From: an uncultured Bacteroidota bacterium | GTDB taxonomy: Bacteria; Bacteroidota; Bacteroidia; Bacteroidales; SZUA-534 | DNA length: 43,396 bases | Direction of reading: 5' to 3' | NCBI GenBank assembly: GCA_946186925.1 | Contig: CAMHPA010000019.1 | Span: 1-43,396, forward strand | Part shown: positions 1-8,639 of the stretch, one piece after another | How the letters are laid out: each line of letters starts with the position of its first letter | Position numbering within the stretch: the first letter of the stretch is position 1 | The notes under the pieces: generated by a model | The model's input: only the letters and a program-made list of their open reading frames with translations | What the model was told of the DNA's origin: nothing | Database searches by the model: none | Position numbers and translations under genes: made by a program

Positions 1-517
1 ATGCTATATATAACATATGTAAAAAACAGCATGTTTACAATTTTATAAGGCACTATTTTATGCTATGCGCCGATCGTTACTAATAAATAATTATTGTTAA
101 ATAAGATTCTCTTCTATTTTGGCCATAATTTTGTACAGCATTCAAGCGTCAAGCATAAAGTCCCCTATCCTATGCTGCGACTCATTTTGCGAGATTTAAT
201 AGTGACTTATACGGCTTGTTTTAAGTGCATGAGAATGCGATATTTTGAAATAGTTTGAATAGATATGTGGAATATCACAATTATGGCGTATTGGCGTTGC
301 GAGAATAATAAAATGAAATGCGATTCTTGGCAGAGTGTGAATTCAACATCTGGTAATGTGCAAAAGCAATCGGCTTTTCTCCTGTAAGCTGGCAGAAAGA
401 TACGCATCACAGCATTCTTCAAACGCACCACGCATAGCAGATACTGGGACTTGCCTTGCATGAAAAAAGGCCGCAACCTCACGGCTACGACCTTCCACAT
501 TATGAAACGATCTCCTC
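1..517. other. Intergenic region with no supported gene
   Basis: This A+T-rich stretch holds no gene I can support. An open frame on the minus strand (207-500) has no recognisable domain and atypical composition. Another minus-strand frame over about 310-500 reads as a short protein-like tail, but it has no start and no family I recognise. The 460-490 part contains a hairpin that probably terminates the large minus-strand gene ending at 518 (listed separately). Confidence 0.5.
463..486 (-). terminator. Probable rho-independent terminator of the S74 mosaic gene
   Basis: Read on the minus strand, GCCG and CGGC pair around an 8-base loop (TGAGGTTG) and are followed directly by a run of six T. 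The stem is only 4-5 bp, so strength is uncertain. It lies about 30 bases past the stop codon of the gene ending at 518, the expected place for its terminator. Confidence 0.45.
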
Positions 518-3500
518 TTATTTATTCAATCTCTTCAATATCTCATCTATCTGGCTCTGCAGCTTGCTGTTGGCGGCTTTCAGTTCATCTATCTCCTTCT
601 GCTGATTGCTGATAATGCCTTGCTGCTCTTTCACAGCCTCAATGAGTAGCGGAGTTATGTTGCTGTAGTTGACCGATTTATAGCCATCATCGCCTGTAAC
701 AACAGCCTCGGGCAGAACTGCCTCAAGCTCTTGTGCCAGAATGCCCACGTGACGGTCGCTATCGAAATTCATCTGCGGGAACTCCTTAACACGCCATTCA
801 TAAGTCACACCATTGAGTGTAAGCACTTTATCCAACGCCTTCTCAAGCGGTTTGATGTTGGTTTTAAGCCGTTGGTCGGATGTTTGAATTGAACCAGCGG
901 TGGCATAAACAGCGCTCCATTTCAAACTTGAATTTCCCAAACTGCGGGTATTGTTTGACGACGGAAGCAGATTGCCGTTAACCTTCAACAAGGCATTGTT
1001 AAACTCACCGTAAATCAACGGAGTCGCCGTGCTGCTGTTAGAAATGTAAAGTTTGTTGCTGCCAGTTTCATTGTAACCCGCACTGTTTCCTATAAACACA
1101 TTATAACTTCCGCCACTTTGCCGTCCAGCGCTATAGCCCACATACGTGTTGTTTGAGCCTGTGATGGGATCGTCTCCCTTACCACGACCGGCATAAGTTC
1201 CCAAATAGGTATTGTACTCACAATCTTCAGCATTCCGGCCCGCGCCATCGCCTAAAAACGTGTTGCTGTTGCCTGTCTTATGCTTCCATCCCGCATAATA
1301 GCCAACAGCTGTGTTATACAAACCTGTTGCTGGGCTTGAAGCCGAATATGTGTCGCCACCGGCACCGGCAAGAGTACCGATAAAGACATTGCCTGTCTTA
1401 TCAGCATTGTTATAATTTGATGCATTGAAACACCATCCGGCACGCCATCCGATAAACACATTTTCGCCGGCTTGCTGGTTGTTACTACCAGCTTCCAATC
1501 CTATTGCGACATTATTATTGCCTCCAGTATTTCCTCTGCCTGCACCTAAACCAATAAACACATTGTTGTAACCTGCGTCTATAGCCCCTCTTGATACCGT
1601 TTTCTTGCCGCCAACATTGTTTAAACCAGCCTGATAGCCTACAAACACGTTGTTTGCACCTAAGGTGTTGTTTTTCCCAGCGCTATTTCCAATAAATGTG
1701 TTGTTCTCACCTGTTTCAACCAATTTTCCCGCATTGTATCCTGCCGCAAAATTTTTTGCAGTAACATTCATATAGCCCGCACTGCCACTTGCGTTCTTCT
1801 CGGCTACAGCAAATCCGCTCTTACCGCCACCACCTTTACCCTCAACGCCAAAGCCGCTTTTGCTGCTGCCACCGTCAACGTACACGCGAGTACTGTCGCG
1901 GGTAACCTCAAGCACATCGGAATCTGTTCCTCCTTTGGTGCCCGAGCGGCCAGTGACAATGAAACCTGTGCGGCGAGCGGCTTTGGTGTTGTTATTGTCA
2001 AAACGCACCTGCGTACCGTCGGTGGCCACCTTCAGGTAGTTTGTGCTATTATCTTTGGTGCCCGAGCGGCCGGTCACCACAAAGCCTGTGCGGCGTGCGG
2101 CCTTGCCACTCTCAAGTTCATCGTCGATGAATACTTTGGTGCCTTCGTCGTTGATGGCTAGGAAATTAGTGCTCTCGCCGTCCTTAGTGCCGGAGCGGCC
2201 GGTCACTACGAAAACAGTGCGGCGTGCGGCCTTTGACGCGTCGTCGTCGACAAATACTTTAGTGCCCTCATTGTTGATGGTAAGGAAATTAGTGTTCTCT
2301 CCGTCCTTGGTGCCGGAGCGTCCGGTTACAATAAAGCCAGTGCGGCGTGCGGCCTTTGACGCGTCGTCGTCGACATACACTTTGGTGCCATCGGCGTTGA
2401 TGGCGAAATAGTCCTGCTCATTAATGTCTTTGGTGCCCGACCGGCCAGTCACGACGAAACCAGTGCGGCGTGCGGCCTTTGAGGCATCAGCGTCGACGTA
2501 GACTTGAACGCCGTTCGGATAAACTGCAAATACCACATTGCCGTTCTTATCTTTCACCTCGAACAGTGATTCCTCAGTGTCGGTGCTGGAAGATGCTTTT
2601 ACATCGAGTTTGTTGATTGCGAGCTGGTCGGTGGCAACCCACGTAGTACCGTTGTGCACCAGCGTCTGACCTTTGACACCTTGCACCATCATGCCCGGAT
2701 CGCCCTTGTCGCCCTTGTCTCCCTTGTCACCCTTTTGTCCGGCGGGAGCCTGAAATTCAGACCAATTAGAATCATCTTTTGGCTGTGTGGTTGATGTAAA
2801 ATCGTATTGTGCGATATACATTGAGTTTGTATTCGGATTGCTTCGGCTTGGCGCGAAAACATAATCGCCTGGTTTATATTCGCATCCCTGGCACCAGTTG
2901 CCACGGAAGATAAGTCCGGTTCCGGCATCGCCTTTATCGCCTTTTTCTCCTTTGGGTAGGGCAAACTCACCCCAATCCCATCCGCTGTTGCGCGGCTCGG
3001 TTCCCATTAGGTTGTCGGCTCGGGCAATCCACATAGAGTTGACATTGGCGTCTTGCGAACTTGGGGCGGAGACACAATCGTTTTTTTTGTATGAGTAACC
3101 CTCGTGCCAAATGCCGCGATAGTTGAAAGCTTTTGGCTCGGGTGCGCTAAACTCAACCCATTTCCATCCACTATTGCGCGGCTCGGTACCCTTAAGGCTG
3201 TCGGCTTGTGCAATCCATATGGAGTTGACATTGGAGTCTTGCGAACTTGGAGCGAAGACATAATTGTTTCTAAAGTACATGTAACTGTCGTACCAATAGC
3301 CGCAATAGTTGAAGCCTTTGGGGTCGGGAGCGGCAAACTCAACCCATTGCCATCCGCTATTGCGCGGTTCGGTTCCCTTCAGGCTGTCGGCTTGTGCAAT
3401 CCATATGGAGTTGACATTGGCGTCTCGCGAACTTTGGGCAAAGACATAATCGTTTTTGTTGTATATGCCGCCGTCGTACCAATAGTAGCGATAGTTAAAG

Positions 3501-4582
3501 CCTCTGCCAGGTTCGCCCTTTTCGCCACGTTCACCTTTCTCACCTCTGGGAGCGGCAAACTCGACCCATTCCAATCCGCTATTGCGCGGTTCGGTTCCCT
3601 TCAGGCTGTCGGCTTGAGCAATCCACATAGAGTTGACATTAACGTCTTGCGAACTTGGGGCAAAGACATAATCGTTTTTGTTGTATATGCCTTCGCTGTA
3701 CCAATAGTAACGATGGTTGAAGCCTTTTGGATCGGGAGCGGCAAACTCAACCCATGGCCATCCGCTATGGCGCGGCTCGGTTTCCTTCAGGCTGTCGGCT
3801 TGAGCAATCCATATGGAGTTGACAGTGGCGTCTCGCGAACTTGGGGCAAAGACATAATCGTTTTTGTTGTATACGTTGTCTTCATTCCAACCATCCCTAT
3901 AGTTGAAGCCTTTGGGTTCGGGAGCGGCAAACTCAACCCATTGCCATCCGCTATGGCGCGGCTCGGTTCCCTTCAGGCTGTCGGCTTGAGCAATCCACAT
4001 AGAGTTGACATTAACGTCTTGCGAACTTGGGGCAAAGACATAGTCGTTTTTGTTGTATATGCCTTCGCTGTACCAATAGTAGCGATAGTTGAAGCCGTCG
4101 CTTGGATCACCTTTGTCGCCCTTGTCGCCCTTGTCGCCCTTGTCGCCCTTGTCGCCCTTGTCACCTTTAGGCCCCTTTTCTCCTGATTTAGCCGCATAAT
4201 AGGCGAAAGGCACAGCCTGCAGTTTGGTTTTACCAAGAAGGGTAAAGTTTTCGCCGCCTTTAGGGTCAATTTCTACTTGCATCCACGCCTCATTGCTCCA
4301 ATCGACAAGACTCAGTGACAGGCCGCCGGTCATTGTTCCGGCACCCACAGTAACCGATAATACTCCGTATTGGTTGGTCCGCGTGGTTTGTTTTTCGCCG
4401 TACAATAGATTGTTGTTCTTGTCGTACAGCTTTATACTGAGGGTGACATTTGTGTTGCTCACAAGTTCACCCTGCGAGTTCCTTACAACGGCCTGATAAT
4501 TGAAGCCGTCGGTTTGGGCATTGGCTGTCAGCATTGCTAACGAACAGAATAAAGCCCCTAAAAAATTACGAATAGAATACAT
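518..4582 (-). CDS. Secreted collagen-like / tail-fibre-like mosaic protein with S74 chaperone domain
   Basis: This 1354-residue protein starts with a signal peptide (about residues 1-22, ending TANAQ). An N-terminal domain (about 25-130) is followed by Gly-Xaa-Yaa triplets (about 134-160, mostly KGD). Seven copies of a roughly 62-residue aromatic module follow (about 163-610; consensus GFNYR, NDYVFAPSS, WIAQADSL, TEPR, WVEF). They resemble the carbohydrate-binding-like repeats of phage tail fibres and have collagen-like linkers. Then come five copies of a KAARRTGFxVTGRSGTKD unit (about 700-885) and YadA-head-like NNTFIGNSAG repeats (about 945-1180). The end is a peptidase S74 chaperone domain with SDQRLKTNI, where family knowledge places the Ser-Lys self-cleavage dyad, plus a coiled coil (about 1320-1354). 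I infer a trimeric, self-processing surface adhesin or fibre. No type IX sorting domain is visible. Substrate and surface anchoring are unknown. Confidence 0.8.
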   Translation of the reverse strand: MYSIRNFLGALFCSLAMLTANAQTDGFNYQAVVRNSQGELVSNTNVTLSIKLYDKNNNLLYGEKQTTRTNQYGVLSVTVGAGTMTGGLSLSLVDWSNEAWMQVEIDPKGGENFTLLGKTKLQAVPFAYYAAKSGEKGPKGDKGDKGDKGDKGDKGDKGDPSDGFNYRYYWYSEGIYNKNDYVFAPSSQDVNVNSMWIAQADSLKGTEPRHSGWQWVEFAAPEPKGFNYRDGWNEDNVYNKNDYVFAPSSRDATVNSIWIAQADSLKETEPRHSGWPWVEFAAPDPKGFNHRYYWYSEGIYNKNDYVFAPSSQDVNVNSMWIAQADSLKGTEPRNSGLEWVEFAAPRGEKGERGEKGEPGRGFNYRYYWYDGGIYNKNDYVFAQSSRDANVNSIWIAQADSLKGTEPRNSGWQWVEFAAPDPKGFNYCGYWYDSYMYFRNNYVFAPSSQDSNVNSIWIAQADSLKGTEPRNSGWKWVEFSAPEPKAFNYRGIWHEGYSYKKNDCVSAPSSQDANVNSMWIARADNLMGTEPRNSGWDWGEFALPKGEKGDKGDAGTGLIFRGNWCQGCEYKPGDYVFAPSRSNPNTNSMYIAQYDFTSTTQPKDDSNWSEFQAPAGQKGDKGDKGDKGDPGMMVQGVKGQTLVHNGTTWVATDQLAINKLDVKASSSTDTEESLFEVKDKNGNVVFAVYPNGVQVYVDADASKAARRTGFVVTGRSGTKDINEQDYFAINADGTKVYVDDDASKAARRTGFIVTGRSGTKDGENTNFLTINNEGTKVFVDDDASKAARRTVFVVTGRSGTKDGESTNFLAINDEGTKVFIDDELESGKAARRTGFVVTGRSGTKDNSTNYLKVATDGTQVRFDNNNTKAARRTGFIVTGRSGTKGGTDSDVLEVTRDSTRVYVDGGSSKSGFGVEGKGGGGKSGFAVAEKNASGSAGYMNVTAKNFAAGYNAGKLVETGENNTFIGNSAGKNNTLGANNVFVGYQAGLNNVGGKKTVSRGAIDAGYNNVFIGLGAGRGNTGGNNNVAIGLEAGSNNQQAGENVFIGWRAGWCFNASNYNNADKTGNVFIGTLAGAGGDTYSASSPATGLYNTAVGYYAGWKHKTGNSNTFLGDGAGRNAEDCEYNTYLGTYAGRGKGDDPITGSNNTYVGYSAGRQSGGSYNVFIGNSAGYNETGSNKLYISNSSTATPLIYGEFNNALLKVNGNLLPSSNNTRSLGNSSLKWSAVYATAGSIQTSDQRLKTNIKPLEKALDKVLTLNGVTYEWRVKEFPQMNFDSDRHVGILAQELEAVLPEAVVTGDDGYKSVNYSNITPLLIEAVKEQQGIISNQQKEIDELKAANSKLQSQIDEILKRLNK

Positions 4583-4642
4583 AACGGTAATATTTTGTGT
4601 TGGTTAAAAATAACTTGGTTAAATAATATTTTTAAAATCTAA

Positions 4643-4650
4643 CAAATATA
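4643..4650 (-). promoter_or_regulatory. Candidate -7 box (TATATTTG) for the S74 mosaic gene
   Basis: The minus strand reads TATATTTG, matching the Bacteroidota -7 consensus TAnnTTTG, about 60 bases before the ATG at 4582. I see no good -33 TTTG at the expected distance, so the call rests on one box. Confidence 0.35.
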
Positions 4651-4753
4651 GTTAGATCCTTTGAAATAATTCTGTTTTGTATGTTTTTTTGACGAACATA
4701 TCAAATGATGTTTGTTAATAACTAATATAGGTGAATAGAGGATCAAAAAGATG

Positions 4754-4761
4754 TATTTTTG
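4754..4761 (+). promoter_or_regulatory. Candidate -7 box (TATTTTTG) for the hotdog thioesterase
   Basis: TATTTTTG fits TAnnTTTG and lies about 40 bases before the ATG at 4803. The -33 element is not clear. Confidence 0.35.
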
Positions 4762-4802
4762 CGGTTGAAAACGAATGATGTTTTTGCATAAATATTTTGT
4801 AT

Positions 4803-5210
4803 ATGAACGCGATAGACATAATGAACGAACGCTGCAAAGGAACAATGATGGAATTCCTGGGGATTCGATTCACCAACTGTGGCGATGGTTTTCTTGAGGC
4901 CACAATGCCGATTAACGAGCGCAGCTGTACACCGGCAAAAATCGGGCACGGCGGCGCGCTGATGGCTTTGGCCGAGTCGGTTGGCAGCGGACTGTCGTTT
5001 CTAAATGTCGATACAACCAAACAGGATGTGCGCGGATTGGAAATCAAGGGCAACCACCTGAAAGCCGCCACAGGCGTGGTTACGGCCCGAGCCACGCTGC
5101 TACACAAAGGCCGCACGACTCACGTTTGCGAGATAAAAATCAGAAACGAGAACGGCGAGCTTGTGAATGTGAGCCAGATGACGAATATTGTGGTGGATGT
5201 TAGGCACTAG
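4803..5210 (+). CDS. PaaI-type hotdog thioesterase, candidate DHNA-CoA hydrolase
   Basis: This 135-residue protein is the usual size for a single-domain hotdog thioesterase of the PaaI/YdiI group. The segment IGHGGALMALAESVGS carries the HGG turn and downstream Glu typical of the family active site; the next strands (VRGLEIKGNHLKAATG) fit the hotdog core. The frame opens at a TTG at 4797. I chose the ATG at 4803, though an ATG at 4821 is also possible. It lies head to head with the end of the men operon. Because menaquinone synthesis needs hydrolysis of 1,4-dihydroxy-2-naphthoyl-CoA and this family is known to supply that enzyme, I infer a MenI-like role. A general acyl-CoA thioesterase remains possible. 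Confidence 0.7.
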   Translation: MNAIDIMNERCKGTMMEFLGIRFTNCGDGFLEATMPINERSCTPAKIGHGGALMALAESVGSGLSFLNVDTTKQDVRGLEIKGNHLKAATGVVTARATLLHKGRTTHVCEIKIRNENGELVNVSQMTNIVVDVRH

Positions 5211-5342
5211 GCATTAGGTGTTAGGTGTTGGGTGTTAGGGGTTATGTTGGGTGCGACGTGAACGTCGCTCGCTTGACGGACATTTTTCACATTCCACTTT
5301 TTAATGCGCATTTTGTGGACGCGGCGCGCAACGTCCTTACAA
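5211..5342. repeat. Convergent intergenic gap with TTAGGTGTTAGG-type repeats and a hairpin
   Basis: The gap between the thioesterase and menE begins with imperfect TTAGGTGT/TTGGGTGT units, the reverse complement of the CCTAACACC words found near 6500, 11550 and 37812. A perfect 7-bp inverted repeat, GCGACGT-GA-ACGTCGC, sits at 5253-5268. No T-run follows on either strand, so I do not call it a terminator. Confidence 0.5.
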
Positions 5343-6323
5343 TTATCTCTGATTTAAAAATACTGCTGCTAACCGTTGTGCTTCGGCGCGGGCGGGCTTG
5401 CCTGTGGCGGTTGTGGGCAACTTGCTGACTGTCAGGTAGTGACGCGGACACCAATAACGCTGAAGGTGCTCTGCGCAGATTTGGCGCAGGGTGTCGGTGT
5501 CGGGCGACTCGGTGAGCAGGACAACGCTCTCTCCTAACCTATCATCGGGGAACTTGGTGATAATCAGCGGAATATCAGTATGTTTCGCGAGTTCGCGCTC
5601 CACTTCTTCAATCTGAATTTTTATGCCGCCTGAGCATATCACATTGTCGCGGCGACCGATAATGCGAAACCTACCATCAGCGGAAATCTCGGCTATATCG
5701 TTGGTAACAAGCGTGTTGGCGCACACTTCTGGCGCATCGATAACCAGACAGCCATCGCCATTGAGCGACACACGAACCGAATTGAACGGCGTGTACCAGT
5801 CGGTTGCGCTGCTGCCGCTAATCCGCCGCAGAGCAATGTGTGAGAGCGTCTCGGTCATTCCGTAGGTGCTCCAGACGTTGTTTGGGAAAGTGCGTAATTC
5901 TGCCGCCAGCTTGTCGTTGACGGCGCCGCCGCCGATTATCAGGTGGCGAATGGACATCAGCCGTTGACGTTCGTCGTTGTTTTGCAGCGAGTTATAGACC
6001 TGCATAGGCGTCATTGCCGCAAAATCGATACCGTCGGGCATTGTCAGGCACGGGTGGCTGGTGGGTTCAATGCTGATTAACTGCAAGTTACGCGTCAAGG
6101 CGCGGACAACCATCATCTTGCCGGCAATGTAATCGAGCGGCAGACATAGCAACGCTGTATTGCCCGGCTTGAGCCCCAGAAAATCGCACGTAATGCGCGC
6201 CGAGGCTTCCATCCGGCGTTTCTCAACGCGCATTGGTTTTGGGGCGCCTGTCGAGCCGCTTGTATGCACCAGGACGGTGTCGGCTGCGTTGTTCCATTCC
6301 GCTAAAAAATCGTCGAGAGACAT
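5343..6323 (-). CDS. menE: o-Succinylbenzoate-CoA ligase (MenE)
   Basis: The enzyme activates o-succinylbenzoate to its CoA thioester with ATP in the menaquinone pathway. The 326-residue sequence shows the acyl-adenylate family signatures in order: the P-loop VLVHTSGSTGAPKPM near residue 20, the YGMTETLSHIALR motif near the middle, GRRDNVICSGGIKI marking the C-terminal subdomain, and a final TATGKPAR with the lysine expected for adenylation. It lacks the long N-terminal region of most acyl-CoA synthetases, so it is a compact form; short MenE proteins occur in Bacteroidales. It is the last gene of the men set, 208 bases after menC, a gap filled by repeats. Confidence 0.9.
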   Translation of the reverse strand: MSLDDFLAEWNNAADTVLVHTSGSTGAPKPMRVEKRRMEASARITCDFLGLKPGNTALLCLPLDYIAGKMMVVRALTRNLQLISIEPTSHPCLTMPDGIDFAAMTPMQVYNSLQNNDERQRLMSIRHLIIGGGAVNDKLAAELRTFPNNVWSTYGMTETLSHIALRRISGSSATDWYTPFNSVRVSLNGDGCLVIDAPEVCANTLVTNDIAEISADGRFRIIGRRDNVICSGGIKIQIEEVERELAKHTDIPLIITKFPDDRLGESVVLLTESPDTDTLRQICAEHLQRYWCPRHYLTVSKLPTTATGKPARAEAQRLAAVFLNQR

Positions 6324-6332
6324 TGGGGGATT

Positions 6333-6515
6333 GTTTAATTGGTGAATTGTTTAATCGGTGAATCGGTGAATCGTTTAATAGGTGAATTGTTTGTCGGACT
6401 ACGGACTTCAGGCAACAGACTTCAGTCAGTGGTGATAATTCGAAATAAACCAACGTTCCTAATTTAATTATGGCGGACGCGATTAATCGCGTCCCTACAA
6501 ACACCTAACACCATT
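6333..6515. repeat. Composite intergenic repeat between menC and menE
   Basis: The gap holds, in order: GGTGAATTGTTTAAT-type units (6339-6390), a GGACTACGGACTTCAGGCAAC tract (6396-6430), a perfect 20-base palindrome (6475-6494) and CTACAAACACCTAACACC. The same words recur in the gaps near 7573-7800, 11330-11555, 13260-13310, 30841, 37750 and 41170. No coding capacity is apparent. Confidence 0.75.
6475..6494. repeat. Palindromic dispersed repeat, copy 1
   Basis: The sequence GGACGCGATTAATCGCGTCC is a perfect palindrome and is followed by CTAC. Other copies lie at 30841-30860 (perfect) and 13276-13295 (diverged). Confidence 0.85.
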
Positions 6516-6531
6516 TTCTTATTCTTAAATT

Positions 6532-7572
6532 CTAAATCCTAACTTCTAAATTATCAATGCTTTCAATGCCGCCTTTCAGCATTAGCTTCTCGCCTACGAC
6601 TTGCAGCGGCAAATCGATATTGTTGGTGTATAGAGCGCCGGTGCCGAGTCCTTGCGGAATGTCGATTCCAAGCCCCGCAGCCCATAACGCAATGTAAAAC
6701 AGCCCGATATTCGACTCCAGCGCCGACGTTGCCCAAAAGCCGATTCCGCGCTCGCGGGCAAGCCGAATCCACTCGTTGCAACCGCTCAAACCGCCGTGCA
6801 GCGTGGGTTTCAGGATAATGTACTGCGGTTTAATGGCGTCTAAAAGCTCGATTTTGCGCTGAGTGTCGTTTATGCCGATAAGTTCTTCATCCAAAGCGAT
6901 TGGAATTGGCGACGTGCGGCACAAATCGGCCATTGCAGCCCATTGTCCGGCCTTTATTGGTTGCTCAATTGAGTGAATGTCAAGCCGTGCCAGCCGCTCC
7001 AATTTCTGCGGCGCGTTGTCGGGACTGAAACCGCCGTTGGCATCGACGCGAATGGTTATCTTGTCGGCCGGAAAACGCTGACGCACAAGTCGTAACAGCT
7101 CATATTCCTTCTCGAAATCAATGGCGCCAATCTTTATTTTTATGCAGCTGAAACCTTGCCGCAGCTTCTCCTCGACCCGTGCGCTCATCTCGTCGAAACT
7201 GCCCATCCACACCAGGCCGTTGATTTTTATGCCGTCGGCGCCAGTGGCGAAAGGTGTGGTTAAATCCATCGCAGCAAACTGATTACAAGCCATTTGCGCG
7301 CATTCAAGTCCGAACAGAATCGACGGATAGTTGCGTAGTCGCTCGTAGTCGATTGTGCCGTTGAAAGTGGCCGCCACATCGTGCAGAACCGTCTCAAAAT
7401 CAGGCACATCGTCGCAGCTTAGGTTCGGCAGTGGCGCCACCTCACCCCAGCCAATGCGGCCTTGGTCATCTTGCATCCGCAGAAACCAGACCTTATGCTC
7501 GGTGTAAACACCCCGCGAAGTGCCCGCAGGCTGCTTAAAATGAAGAATATGCAGACGAATATCTATTTTCAT
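6532..7572 (-). CDS. menC: o-Succinylbenzoate synthase (MenC)
   Basis: This enolase-superfamily enzyme dehydrates SHCHC to o-succinylbenzoate in menaquinone synthesis. The 346-residue protein carries the full catalytic set in order: the KIKIG lysine pair, the metal ligands in RVDANGG, SIEQP and LDEEL, and the second catalytic lysine in ILKPTLHGG. The start MKIDIRLHILHF matches how these proteins begin. It lies between menB and menE, separated from each by over 200 bases of repeat-rich sequence, which is unusual for an operon member. Confidence 0.93.
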   Translation of the reverse strand: MKIDIRLHILHFKQPAGTSRGVYTEHKVWFLRMQDDQGRIGWGEVAPLPNLSCDDVPDFETVLHDVAATFNGTIDYERLRNYPSILFGLECAQMACNQFAAMDLTTPFATGADGIKINGLVWMGSFDEMSARVEEKLRQGFSCIKIKIGAIDFEKEYELLRLVRQRFPADKITIRVDANGGFSPDNAPQKLERLARLDIHSIEQPIKAGQWAAMADLCRTSPIPIALDEELIGINDTQRKIELLDAIKPQYIILKPTLHGGLSGCNEWIRLARERGIGFWATSALESNIGLFYIALWAAGLGIDIPQGLGTGALYTNNIDLPLQVVGEKLMLKGGIESIDNLEVRI

Positions 7573-7802
7573 TGGTTGGTGAATTGTTTAGTTTTGGACT
7601 TCGGACCACGGACAACAGACAACAGACTACAGACAATTGAGAATTAACAATTAATAATTAACAATTAACAATGAGCGAGTTAGGCAGATTTGGAATTGAC
7701 TAATGCCTAAAACCTAATGTTTAATGAGTAAAGTGTAATGAATCGTAATTCGTAATTAACTAATGCCTAATTCCTAATTCCTAAATCCTACCTCCTAAAT
7801 AT
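7573..7802. repeat. Composite intergenic repeat between menB and menC
   Basis: The gap contains GGTGAATTGTTTAG, a GGACTTCGGACCACGGACAAC tract with further CAGACAACAGACTACAGAC units (7595-7637), then AATTAACAATTAATAATTAACAATT, and AATGCCTAATTCCTAATTCCTAA-type words (7700-7799). These words and their order match other gaps in the window. No gene is supported. Confidence 0.7.
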
Positions 7803-8618
7803 CTACGGCAGTTTCGGATATTTTTTGAAATCGGGTTTGCGTTTTTCGAGGAACGCGCGGCCGCCTTCCTGAGCCTCGTCGAGGAAGTAGTAGAGCATTG
7901 TGGCGTCGCCCGCAAGTTCCTGAATACCAGCTTGTCCGTCGAGTTCGGCGTTCAGCCCGGCCTTAATCATACGCAGTGCCAGCGGCGAGCGTTCCATCAT
8001 TGTCTCGGCCCATTCAACGCATTCATCTTCAAGGCGTTCGAACGGCACAACCTTGTTCACAAGTCCCATCCGCTCGGCCTCCTGCGCCGAATACTGACGG
8101 CAAAGGAACCAGATTTCGCGGGCTTTCTTCTGCCCCACAATCCGCGCCAGATACGACGCTCCAAAGCCAGCGTCGAACGAGCCGACCTTTGGGCCCGTCT
8201 GTCCGAAAATGGCGTTTTCAGAAGCGATTGTCAGGTCGCAAACCAGGTGCAGCACGTGGCCGCCGCCAATGGCGTAGCCGTTGACCATTGCAATGACCGG
8301 CTTGGGCAGACGGCGGATTTGCATCTGCACGTCGAGCACGCTCAAACGCGGAACTCCAGCCTCGTCGATATAGCCGCCGCGTCCTTTCACGTGCATATCG
8401 CCGCCGCTGCAGAACGCCTTGTCGCCGGCGCCCGTAAGTATCACAACACTAATGTCTTGCATCTCGCGACAAAGCGTGAAGGCCTGCGACAGCTCCCACG
8501 TTGTTTTTGGTGTGAAAGCGTTGCGGTAGCGCGGCCGGTTAATGGTTATCTTGGCAATTCCGTTGTACTCCTCAAACAGAATCTCCTCAAACTCGCGAAT
8601 TGTTTTCCATTCTCTCAT
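7803..8618 (-). CDS. menB: 1,4-Dihydroxy-2-naphthoyl-CoA synthase (MenB)
   Basis: This crotonase-fold enzyme closes the second ring of the naphthoquinone, turning o-succinylbenzoyl-CoA into 1,4-dihydroxy-2-naphthoyl-CoA. The 271-residue protein has the expected motifs: the oxyanion-hole region [10 protein letters not shown] and NGYAIGGGH, and the MenB-specific [13 protein letters not shown] segment, followed by [18 protein letters not shown]. The length is normal for MenB. It starts 21 bases after the menD stop, so the two are probably co-transcribed. Confidence 0.96.
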   Translation of the reverse strand: MREWKTIREFEEILFEEYNGIAKITINRPRYRNAFTPKTTWELSQAFTLCREMQDISVVILTGAGDKAFCSGGDMHVKGRGGYIDEAGVPRLSVLDVQMQIRRLPKPVIAMVNGYAIGGGHVLHLVCDLTIASENAIFGQTGPKVGSFDAGFGASYLARIVGQKKAREIWFLCRQYSAQEAERMGLVNKVVPFERLEDECVEWAETMMERSPLALRMIKAGLNAELDGQAGIQELAGDATMLYYFLDEAQEGGRAFLEKRKPDFKKYPKLP

Positions 8619-8639
8619 AATAATATGTTTTTCTGATTG

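Noticed and set aside
207..500. 97-codon minus-strand open frame at the left edge
   Set aside because: No domain, odd composition, overlaps the probable terminator of the neighbouring gene; another frame there is equally protein-like.
2690..4165. Regularly spaced near-identical repeats resembling a CRISPR array or satellite
   Set aside because: Units are in phase with a long open frame and encode a clear repeated protein module of about 62 residues with silent changes, so they are coding repeats.
3104..4186. Long plus-strand open frame (360 codons) opposite the S74 mosaic gene
   Set aside because: It is a shadow of the repeat region; the protein has no domain and the minus-strand reading has signal peptide, motifs and a coherent architecture.
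5253..5268. Hairpin GCGACGTGAACGTCGC as a terminator for menE
   Set aside because: No T-run follows on either strand; treated as part of the repeat-rich gap.
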